64,000 bases of DNA, from contig JBANDB010000016.1 in NCBI GenBank assembly GCA_037576215.1, positions 868,001 through 932,000 of the forward strand, given 5' to 3'. This document shows, piece after piece, positions 23,743 through 33,326 of this stretch. This DNA is from Armillaria gallica (taxonomy: Eukaryota > Basidiomycota > Agaricomycetes > Agaricales > Physalacriaceae). Each line of letters starts with the position of its first letter. Positions within the stretch are counted from its first letter, which is position 1. The notes beneath the pieces were generated by a model, which searched no databases, was not told where the DNA came from, and saw nothing but the letters and a program-made list of their open reading frames with translations. Both the position numbers and the translations under genes were made by a program.

Positions 23743-25272
23743 ATGTCATCTGCCGTTCAACGTCGCAATTTCTCAAAGACATATAGGCATCTCGCATCGT
23801 CGAACGATGCTCCTCTCGAATGCCAACTCATCGAAATCCGTCAGATTTTAGCGGAGGCCCTGGAATCTTTGGATGCATATAAGCAAGAATTAGAAGTGGA
23901 CGATGAGGACCTGGAGATGCTCGTGAGGCAAGGGAGTGCCCATGAGGAGGTCACACCCGACGAAGAAGAAGATTACTTCGAAATTCGCGAACTACTGGAG
24001 TTCATCAAGTGCCACCGACCCATCACGTCGGTCATTCGCCGCCTTCCTGCAGAGATCATTGCCGAAATTCTCCTTCACACTCGCCCGGCATGGGATCAAC
24101 TTGAAGACTACCCCATTGTTCACGATACACGCCGGGGTCCTTGGAGTCACAGTCGTGTCTCCTACATGTGGCGCACCATATCGCTGTCTCTGCCTCAAAT
24201 TTGGTCCGACCTCACCATCGATGAAGTGACTTCGACCAAGTGCCGTGCCCGGCTTCAAGTGTTGAAGCTTTGGCTGGAGCGTTCGGGGAACAAGAGCCTT
24301 CGGATTGTAGGCAATATCGAGGGTGAAGCTATCATACCGGAATATGACGATATGATGAGGATGCTTGTTGCTGAGAGTCACCGATGGGATATCTTCTTGT
24401 GGAACGTAGGGCTGGTCAGACGTAAATGCACTCCCACAGAAGCTTATTGTCTACAAGTGGCCCTCGCAACAGAAGTTTGGGATGGCCCTGCGGACCAGGA
24501 CATTCAGCGACCTAACCTCCGGATGTACTACCTGGGGGGTTCCGGCATTGATAGCGATACTTTCCGCCTTTTACGATCCGCGCCCAACCTCGAAGCTTTA
24601 TCTTTGAACATCAGGATCCGGAGCCGTTTCCTCCCCGACAAAACGATGGTGCTCGCCAATATCCAGCGTTTGGAACTTTATTACAGGAGCTACAACTTGC
24701 TCAAGTATTTGACGTTGCCCCTGCTTCGCACTCTTGTTATCACGACGATCAGCTTTCGATTAACCGCCGAGTTTCTTCGTCGGTCGCAATGTCCCCTGGA
24801 AACATTATCTATTCGCGATCCCGGCGTCCCTTTGGACGCACGTTTGGTTCAGGTTCTCGAGGCCGTCCCTACTTTGAAGGAACTCCTCTTGTCCTGGACG
24901 CACGAGTGTACTGCTGGATCCTCAGGCGTTGATAGCCATATCATTCTTGAGAAACTCACTGTTAAAAAGGGTCGTCCTCTCCTCCTCCCTTCATTGGCCA
25001 CCTTCTCGATGGACGTTTATAACGACACGGACCTCACTGCTTTGTTCGACATGCTGGAGTCACGTTGTACTGAGATGGAGGACCGGCCGTTGACAGATGT
25101 CACTTTCACTTGCGACAATCTCGACACCCAAGGTCTTCCTCTAATCCGTATGAAGGGTGGTCTTGCAGGATTGAAGTTCCGGCACGGGCTGAAGGGCGCT
25201 CTTATCCGGCGAGGGGTCCACTGTGAATTGGAACTGTCATTTTTGGATCGATGTCCAACCTCTGCTTAGCCT
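23743..25272 (+). CDS. F-box protein with leucine-rich C-terminal region
   Basis: Single exon of 508 codons from the ATG at 23743, with TAG at 25267-25269. The open frame extends further upstream, overlapping the end of the glycosyltransferase gene, but the ATG at 23743 starts the usual family sequence. A coiled-coil-like segment (LECQLIEIRQILAEALESL) precedes the F-box core LPAEIIAEIL at residues ~101-110. SYMWRTISLSLPQIWSDL and irregular Leu-rich repeats follow over the remaining 350 residues. This is the layout of the large agaricomycete F-box families, whose members are thought to serve as substrate adaptors of SCF ubiquitin ligases. The substrate is unknown. Only 122 bases separate it from the upstream stop, so the promoter must be short or lie inside the upstream gene. 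Confidence 0.85.
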
Positions 25273-25738
25273 GAAGCGGGGGGACGGGTACTAATCAGAT
25301 TGGTATCAATCAGCCGATTACTAGGGTCACCATTGATAATACCTGTCTTATTTATATGCTATGCATAGAGTGATACTACTTGCCATTGGTTCCCGTCTAC
25401 AAAGCAAGCTAATTCCGACATTTACGTTGATTGGTAAGTACTTAATCCATAGTACCTCAAACCTTTCCATTCGTGTTAGTACCGATATATACCTTTTCTA
25501 CGTTTCACATCCCCTGTGGTGCCGGGGTTCAGATGGGCGCGCTGAGGGCCAGTGTTAGGCATCCTTGTTCACATATGCTTGGCTCACCGTTTATAAGCCT
25601 TACGCTAGTCACTGATTCAGAATCCCCTCTAATCAGCGAGGTCTTTCGACATTCAAGAGAACTCTACTTCAAGTCCTCACTAAGTGCGCCATCCCAAATT
25701 TTTCACATTCCGGCGCTAGGCATCTCAGGACTTGCCTA
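25273..25738. other. intergenic, no gene seen
   Basis: Spacer between the two F-box-type genes. Two short overlapping open frames (25361-25558 and 25473-25739) show no motif. It probably contains the 3' end of one transcript and the promoter of the next. Confidence 0.5.
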
Positions 25739-27011
25739 ATGGCACATTTTCCTCAGGAAATCATCGACGCCGTCATCGATGAAGTACAAAATAGTTCGCC
25801 CTCCGCCTACCTCTATAACAATCTATCTCGCTGCTCCCTCGTTTGCCATTCTTTCCTACCACGGAGCAGAAAACATATCTTTTCCTCGATCGCCTTGACC
25901 TCCAACGGACGTCACTCATGGACTACATTCCACGATTGCATCTTCAAACCGTCTCCCGAAATCATGCCGATGATCCTCTCCGTTGCATTGAGTTCGGGAG
26001 ATGGGCATGGTGTCGAGGAAGACCATATTATATATACTCTTCTCGCAGCCATGCGCAATCTGCGACACGTCAAGCTGTCTTCCGGGTTTCCAGGAAACGG
26101 TGCTCTCACTGGCGCGCTGAGATCTCATGCAGACAACACGATGATCATGTCGCTCCAGCTCACAAATGTCACACTGCAGGACTCTGCAACATTTTTCGAC
26201 CTCCTCGCTACGGTTCCCAACCTCCGCGTGCTCGCGATAAAAAATTTGGGCTTTAAAACAAGAACTCCGGAAATGGCTCTGGGACGTCGAGGCAAGAGCC
26301 CCAGACGGCTGGAGGGATTTTATTTCCACGCGACCAACTATATGGGAATGGCCGCGTTTCGGGAGCTGGTTGAGGAGGAAGATATTGTGTCTTCCCTCTG
26401 CTTGCGACACTGCGCCCTTAGTTTATGGGACAGAGAGGACATCGTGAGAGCGAAGACGATCTTGAATGGCTCCCTCGAAACACTCGATAGCCTCCACCTA
26501 ATTTACAATACACAGAGTATGTCCCTCAATTCTGTTCTCTTTGCGATGCGCTGACAAGCAAGTATGTACAGTAAACTTCTGTGATATCCTTGATATCCTC
26601 GATTTCAACCTCTTCAATCTCCCGCACCTTTCCATTACAACTTTCCTACCGCCGAACTTTCGTTATACAGACATGGATGAATTTGAACAGGGGATCAGGA
26701 CATGTGTTCGCGACGAGCAGCTCGCACTTGAAGAGTTCACCTTGCGCGTCTATCCAAACGATAACTGCGCCGCCCATAGCCTATGGAAGGTTTTGGACAC
26801 GTTGCTTTCCGGTCCCCGCTTTCCCCGATTCCGTCATCTGGAGATCGAGCTAATCCATTCATACCGCGGGCTTATGGATGACGGGATGACGCAGATCATC
26901 AGGAGGCAGTTTATGGCATTGAATGAGAAAGACGGTGTCCAGATCAGTTGCCACTGCTCTTACGGTGACTTGGATGATAGTCAGCTGGATATGTACCCTG
27001 GCCTTTTATGA
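25739..27011 (+). CDS. F-box-like/LRR-type protein
   Basis: Two exons, 25739-26516 and 26572-27011 (TGA), with a 55-base GT-AG intron; the phase agrees and gives 405 residues. The N-terminus has an F-box-like segment (FPQEIIDAVIDEV, then LSRCSLVCHSFLPRSRKHIF). Leu-rich stretches follow (LRHVKLSSGF, MSLQLTNVTLQDS, VPNLRVLAIKNLGFK). The C-terminal exon is acidic and less repetitive. Such proteins are widespread in mushrooms and probably act as SCF adaptors; the target is unknown. The portion from about 26375 to the end was duplicated, together with the downstream flank, to give the interrupted copy at 42958-52700. This copy is intact. Confidence 0.82.
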
Positions 27012-27044
27012 CGCCTTCAGGCTCGAACTCGGACGTCCCAGTTT

Positions 27045-28143
27045 GTAGTACTCTACTAGAATTTGTCGCGCGTTTCCCCCGAGAAAATGACCTTGGCAGA
27101 AATGTCCAAAAAAACAGCGAATAATTGCACTTGCGCGCAGCAACAGTTACGGCTGTTTGCATACAGCTTGAGAGTCAGGGGGTTTTCGTGGACGATGAAA
27201 AGAAGGTCGGACTTCGTCATAAACCGTGTTTTGGGGACTTCAAGTGCGCGAGATGGCCTCTGAGATGGCCGAAATGGCCATAAACCACCCACAAACGAGT
27301 CATCAAGCCCTTAAACAGCGGCTTATGACGAAGTCCAGATCACTCTCTTCTCTCGCGCAAAACGCCCGCTACTGTCAAGCTGTGTGCAAACAACTGTAAT
27401 ATGACTGTAGGGTCATACATTACATGGACTTGCGTACATCAGTCGGGCGCGTCTCGAGTACAGCACAGATAGCAAGAATAGTCAGAGATCCGCAAGAGAA
27501 AAGACCAGACTCGGTCCCGTTTGTATCTAGCTGGTTAAGATCCCGACGTTTCGTTATCACTGCACTTTCGGGTAATGGATCAATCCGAAGGACGCGTGGA
27601 CAAGTATCCAAACATGCCAGTTCTCGCGCTGCGAGAAGAGCGCGCCGAAGGTAATACACAGTATTCCTGGACAACGTTGTCCTCAAGGTAATAAGCTGAT
27701 GTCAAGGCTGTAACGCCAACTCTGTTCCCGGCGGATACGGTGGAAACAAATGGCATACTAGGCCAGCCCGGGGATGCTATGTTTATGTTCCCTTTGCAAC
27801 CGGAGACATGCCAAAGTGCAGCTGCATGTTGACTACATAATACCTGATATTCAGCTGTAAGGTGGGCAGATTCTCTCTGTTTTCCCATTTCTTTTGAAGG
27901 CGTATTAGCTAGTAGGAACTGTCAATGTAAGTCCCGTTCCGGGTCTCACTGGGCTGAGGATACGTATCGCATCCAACTGCGTACTATTTTTGTAGCATGG
28001 GCCTTTGGGTCAGACATACTTGCGTGCTTCCTGGCGACGCTTCTGTGGGGCATTCGCTACCAGACTGCGGACTTCTAGTGGGTAGTAATATAATGCACCA
28101 GCCGAAGGAACAGCCCCTACACTGTACAGCATGGCAGACCCTG
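27045..28143. other. duplicated flank, possible minus-strand gene relic
   Basis: Homologous to 53271-54359 of unit 2. On the minus strand a frame at 27420-27686 ends LNQLDTNGTESGLF...ETRPTDVRKSM, and its counterpart in unit 2 (53637-53828) keeps the same frame and stop. An adjoining minus-strand frame (27580-27888) is open here but broken in unit 2. This may be a remnant of a real gene. No family recognised. Confidence 0.35.
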
Positions 28144-28148
28144 GGCAC

Positions 28149-28615
28149 TGTTATAGTATTCTCTTCTGTCTCCCTACTGTCGCTCTTCAAGTTCTAAGTT
28201 CTATTTCTATTTTCAAATATATAACTTCCTTCCCTTCTTACGACGATTACGACGATAGTATGCCAATCAATAGTTCTATTTTCGTTTACCCTAATCCGCA
28301 GCCATGCGACTCATCATGAGTCGCACCGTACTTACTAGAAAATGAAGGAAGTATCTTCCGCAGTAGCTAGTTAAGTATTTAAGTACTGCCTCGCCAATGT
28401 ATCAGACTTACCTTACAATTTACCTTGCTTTACGCATCACAATATCTGAGTGATTTTAAGCATTTGCTGAACCTGCGCGGTTAATCAGCTCATCAACACT
28501 ACTAACTTTCCTTCCGAGGTAAAGTAAAGAACCCTTCTCGTTACTAGACTACCTACGTACAAAGGTATTCATCTAACGGTACTTCGTACTACGTATTCTA
28601 GTCTCATCTACAACA
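28149..28615. mobile_element. solo LTR (467 bp)
   Basis: It begins tgttatag and ends ctacaaca, and is flanked by a perfect 5-bp target duplication GGCAC (28144-28148 and 28616-28620). Unit 2 keeps the empty site at about 54356 (cctgggcacagaaac). The TG...CA ends, 5-bp duplication and size identify a solo LTR left by recombination between the LTRs of a retrotransposon. It is unrelated by eye to the two chromovirus LTRs here. Confidence 0.85.
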
Positions 28616-29276
28616 GGCACAGAAGCAGCGACTGTGGTCTGGCAAAGAGATCTTCGTACGACATGCGGGAGATGGTAGAGCAACGAAATCAGGGAAACTG
28701 ACGAACAGGTAGCGGAAACAACTCGACACTAGTAAGAAACTGGTGAATGTTGGTTTGATGGTCCCTACTTCCGGGCCGCCCGTATCGCACGGTTATCACG
28801 TGTAGAACGCGGATTGTGAAACTCGGTAGCTGAAACCATGGCGAACATTATACGTTCCGTGAAATCTGATAAATAGTGGACGATTATAAGCGAGTTATAT
28901 GCGTATAACATTTGAGCTTGATAGGAATGCAAGCAGTCAATCAAGTACGAGTCGTGGTTCATGAATATTTGAATGCTCATGCGAAATATATGCGGATCCT
29001 GAACACGGCGCATACAGTGTGCTCATCTCTCCCCAGTGCTCCCGGAGAAATAATGTCGTTAATGGCATGCTAATAACATGCTTTGGTGAAGTCTCTGCCC
29101 TCGGGAAGCTGTCCCTGAATGGTATATGACCTACTAGATGTCTGGTGGACAGGATGGCGTTCTAAGTTTCAACGGTGGATAAAAGATAGTCTGAGGATGA
29201 TAAAAAATATACCAACCGGCCTGTTCATAAATATAAATGTCAAAAAGGTCACAATTCAGTGTTTTCCGTCTTCCAC

Positions 29277-29410
29277 GCCCGTCGTGAGACTCGAACTCAC
29301 ATCGTCAGAAGAAGCAGACAGCACGTCATGTGAAGGATAGTTAACTATCCTTCACATGACATATTATCCATCTATATCTCTGATGCTCTATCCCGTTGAG
29401 CTAGATGGGC
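29277..29410 (-). tRNA. tRNA-like gene X1 with palindromic insert in the anticodon loop
   Basis: On the minus strand: acceptor GCCCATC pairing (6 of 7) with GACGGGC, a D-arm GCTC...GAGC in a good box A (TAGCTCAACGGG), anticodon stem TCAGA/TCTGA, and T-arm GTGAG-TTCGAGT-CTCAC in a good box B. Between the two halves of the anticodon stem there are about 75 bases, including a perfect 36-bp palindrome at 29325-29360. Removing part of this as an intron would leave a tRNA-sized molecule; the 5' loop reads GATATAG, but U33 is not present. It could be an intron-bearing tRNA gene, a tRNA pseudogene or a tRNA-derived repeat. Copy X2 is at 58360-58493. Confidence 0.5.
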
Positions 29411-30058
29411 ATTGAAAGATATCAACAGACACGGGTATTATGTATGGAAGAAGCAAGATGGCATGGGAAAAGATGTGGAACCCGCATGACGAAACGACAC
29501 CGTGCCGTCGAAGCGCCGACCGCAGGAAAGTGGTCACTTGCACGAGGTCCGTAGCCGCCGCCGTCGCTGCAGTAAGAGCGAGAAGCATCATACGCATCCT
29601 CATGGAATTTCTGTCGTCGAAGATAAGGAGCATCTTGGCGCATCGTCCATATAACGATTGTCAATCTTTAACTTTCAAAAGGATGAATTCGTAATACGTA
29701 TGGCTACAGACAGTCGAAGAGAGAACAAGACGTTCTTCACCTTGGCGCGCGCGGGAGATGAATCATCGACATCAATCGCACCAAAGAGCATGTAGATAAA
29801 CATTCGAACGTGGTTCTCCCGCGGCGAGAAGTGCACACCATATGTAATATGCAGCGATCCCGGAGGGGCAAGTCGTCTTGACGGAAGGAAGCCATTGTTT
29901 ATCCCTTGAAGCTTGAAACCCGAAAGAGACGTGTATGCCCGTTAGGGGGGTATTGATTTAATCATTAGTCGAAAGTTGTGTTTGAGCTTTGGGGTAAATT
30001 AGTACGTTGACCGAAGAATAAACAAGATTCTTGAGCTGCTGATAAAAACAACATTACC

Positions 30059-30647
30059 GCTCATCGCGAGTTTCGAACTCGCATCTTCAGAAATGTTAAA
30101 TCCCTGCCGCGTGAGACACTCGACCTTAGTCTCTCGTAGACAGACGCAACATACACGACTACGGTGGGGGTGAGGTTGTAGTCAGTGTATGGAGTCTGTT
30201 GCTTAAATAGGCTATCTACCGTTCAACTCGGTTATTACAAATCTGATGGGATTCCGGCAATGAAGAAATCTTGTATTACAGGGTCCTGGGACGCGTAGTA
30301 AACTAGGGAGAAGCAGGATATATGATGGTCAAAGTGTATGGTGGTGTCAAATAAAACAATTATGGAGGGAACGCAAAGCAAGCATTATTTCTGTCGAAAC
30401 GCGCTAGCCGGCTTGAATTCGGCATGCCAAACTTGCCGCCGGTAAGCTCAAAACCTAATCGATTTGGCGCGGTGCCGACGCAAGGCCATCAAATTATATA
30501 AGGCTTTGTCATAACGCCCTTGGACGGCAACCCCCCCGCGTTAAACAATAGACTAACTCGACCTTCGATAGACATTAAACCGAGCACCCCACGCGGCAGG
30601 AACTCATATTATGTCTCTGACGCTCTAACATGTTGAGCTAGATGGGC
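30059..30647 (-). pseudogene. tRNA-like gene Y1, split by a 429-bp insertion
   Basis: The 5' half (acceptor GCCCATC, D-arm GCTC/GAGC, CAT-containing loop) ends at 30647. The 3' half (anticodon stem TCTGA, T-arm GCGAG-TTCGAAA-CTCGC, acceptor GATGAGC) starts at 30059. Without the insertion and its 9-bp duplication the gene is 151 bases, exactly the length of intact copy Y2 (61225-61375). The insertion lies in the hairpin that interrupts the anticodon loop. Confidence 0.6.
30127..30555. mobile_element. 429-bp element with 9-bp target duplication
   Basis: Flanked by a perfect 9-bp direct repeat ACTCGACCT (30118-30126 and 30556-30564). The termini are short inverted repeats TAGTCT/AGACTA. Unit 2 has the empty site in tRNA-like Y2. 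A 9-bp duplication is typical of Mutator-like elements, but the inverted repeats are very short, so the class is uncertain. It has no coding capacity. Confidence 0.75.
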
Positions 30648-31291
30648 TTAGAAGCAGACGAACTGACACGGGTTTTGCGTATGTATTGAGATCACGGAAG
30701 GATGTAAGGCATGGCCCGAAAAGATGTGGATCCGGTGTGCGGTCGGCCATAACCGTCGTCATATTGATAGCGTTACGACGTGAGAACCGTCATAAATGTC
30801 TTCATGGTTGAGAGTCGAGAAACTTTTATCCCAAGACAGCTTTCAAAGATAAAAGGAAATGTTCAATTGGTGAAGATATTGATCCAGACTGGAGTACGTA
30901 TGATTTACCACCAGCTAAAGCTCCTGATCAGAGTGAACCTGCCGCCGAGCATAACCGTTGTGGGACTATAACAACGACGGAAGGGCTTCGCCATTTCCCC
31001 AGGTGTCGGCGTGTCCGAAGAGATCAAATTGGCAGGGGAGCGAACTGTGCGATACGATGAGCCGTGTCATCCGCGTGAATTTCTAATCTGGCACTGGAGC
31101 CGGTGTCAAGTGGCTAGTACTGTCAAGGGGGTCCGAATATGAAAAAAAAAAGACAGTGGGTCGATTAATTATTTTCGTGCATCAGCGCTGGACCTACCTA
31201 CCTCCACGTGACCTATATGATGTCATTTAGCCTAATATAGGTTTATTTTCACACTTTTTAACCTATTTTCCATGCAAAAGTACCTGCATAA

Positions 31292-32062
31292 TGGGCACCG
31301 GCAACGCCCGGTTCTGGAACGTGAGCTGACTAAGCTCATTTTTGGCTATTCTGATGGCAAATCAATGTTAATCTCATTGAAGTGTGATGAGCAGCACGGA
31401 CCCTTGTTAATTGGCCTTTTTGCTGTGTGGACTGACATTTGGTGGTACCAGAGTATCTTTGAAAGTTAGGATGGCGTCTCATGAAGGTTCTGTGTGCTTG
31501 AAAGGTGTGCAAAAGTGCAAAAAGCTGTGTAAATGTTTGTTTGGTTATATTTGCAAAGCCTTCGGACTGGACCTGGTACAGGCTTCCACAGACCTTGTAT
31601 CACTTCGAAAAAATTACAGAATATCATTTAAAAATAAACTACATGCTTTCTTTGGAGCACTTTTAAAAAAAAGCATTTTAAATGCTATAAGGTTATATTT
31701 GCAAAGCCTTTGGACTGCTCATCCAAACGGACCTGATACAGGCTTCCACAGACCTTGTATCACTTCGAAAAAATTACAGAATATCATTTAAAAATAAACT
31801 ACATGTTTTCTTCAGAGCACTTTTTTTTAAAAAGCATTTTAAATGCTATAAATGCAATGAAACTATGGTAAACCGGGGTCTAAAAAATAAATTGCCCTGA
31901 AGAAAACATGTAAAATTATGTCCTGAGCAAAATGTTCCTGCAAAAGTACTCATGAATCTTCTTCCTTCGAGCTGCAGAAGGTACATCCATGGAAATCACA
32001 TATATTGGGCCCTGATTGAGATCGCTCGGAGCGCAAATTTTGGCGGGGGTTGCCGGTGCCCA
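31292..32062. mobile_element. 771-bp terminal-inverted-repeat element B
   Basis: Inverted ends TGGGCACCGGCAAC (left) and GTTGCCGGTGCCCA (right), flanked by TGCATAA (31285-31291 and 32063-32069). The exact duplication length (5-10 bp) is ambiguous because the site is shared. It is inserted in hAT-A; the other hAT-A copies have the empty site (gcataatgg or its complement). Inside, about 150-160 bases are tandemly repeated (about 31542-31690 and 31691-31853), each ending 'aaagcattttaaatgctataa'. No recognisable protein. Confidence 0.78.
31542..31853. repeat. two tandem copies of a ~150-160-bp sequence inside element B
   Basis: Both copies contain 'ggttatatttgcaaagcc', 'caggcttccacagacc' and 'agcattttaaatgctata'. 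The second copy has a short insertion (gctcatccaaac). They are A/T rich and non-coding by inspection. Confidence 0.8.
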
Positions 32063-32249
32063 TGCATAATGGATATTCCAATGTATTGAGCACAATTTGC
32101 ATCCTATCGGACTCGTACTTCAAATTAGTTCAATAAGTTGTCAATAAGGCATATGACATCATCACAGTGCAGTAAGCATCAATGCAAGAGGGGCGCGGAT
32201 GTAAAATAGCCGACGTGACCTACATTTTCGCGTTTAAGGACTGGCCCCA

Positions 32250-32768
32250 TGTAAGACCCGAACTCCAACTAAAAGGTGAATTAGATCGGCTGTATCGCGT
32301 TCGTACAGTCACCGTCTAGCCCTTGTGGATAGTTGATGCCCAAGACTCACTTTAGGAGCTTTCCAGCGTAGTGGGGAAGTGGGAGAGTATTCGGTATGAA
32401 TAAACTTTAGCTCAAAGCTAGGGAAATACAGGCTTTGAGTAAACTACTTATATACTAAAGTCAAGGTCCGTAAAAGGTACTAGGATGAGGCTATCGTGTT
32501 AGAAAGTGAATAAGCCAAGTACACGATAGCCGAGAAATAAGACGTGCTTAAGACGTGCTAAGTCGTAATGAGTACGTGTCGCGTACGCGTTGGCCGAGTG
32601 TGACGTGTGGAGTACGTGTTTCGTACATGTCGACCGAGTGTGACGTGTTAGCGATGTGAAGATTTATGAAGACTCCCCGGGAGTCGCGGATCTAAAGATG
32701 GTGAGTCATCTTATCTTATCTGTCCGAGATAAGATAAGATGTAAGGAAAAAATGAATAAATCGTAACA
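32250..32768 (-). repeat. Gypsy-1 3' LTR (519 bp)
   Basis: Reads TGTTACG...TCTTACA on the minus strand. It is the same length as the partner LTR, with a single C/T difference seen by eye (32467 region, CpG site). Confidence 0.95.
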
Positions 32769-33326
32769 TTACCCCCCCCTTAGGGCAGGTGTCCCAACTG
32801 CCAGTACATCGGCGTTCCGTCTGCGTCATCGTCATGCCGTCCCTAGAGATCTCATGCCCTTGAGCAGAGTTTTCGAAGAAATGTCATATGGGCTGCAGCT
32901 TGCTCCAAAGGCCTTGTTCGCCCAGAGGAGGAGGGGATTTTCCATATGATGGTGACGCGAGTGGTGGACTAGACCCGTATGCCTCGTTGAGCAGGCCTGA
33001 TTATGCGCATCTGCCAGTGGATCGGCATTTCGTTTTGATTTTATCATTGTCTGTCTCGTTAAACCTCCAGGGTTTAACGAGCGATGCCATACGTGCTGCA
33101 GCTTGTCCCGGGGGCCTTGTTCGCCTTCCGGGCATGGGGGATTTTTCGTAAGACAGCAATGAGAGGGATCAAAACGGGATCCATATGCGCGGTAGGCGGA
33201 TTTCTTGTGGTGGCGCGTTAGTATTCGTGAAGGTCATGAGTAGGATGCATCCTTGTCGTAAAAAGTTCGTGAGTGAGGGTCCGTTGCTATCCCCCGTTAT
33301 AGGGCACGTTTCGACTGCTTGTTTGT

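Noticed and set aside
31272..31791. Open frames in element B as a possible transposase
   Set aside because: They are short, cover a non-coding tandem repeat, and show no catalytic motif.
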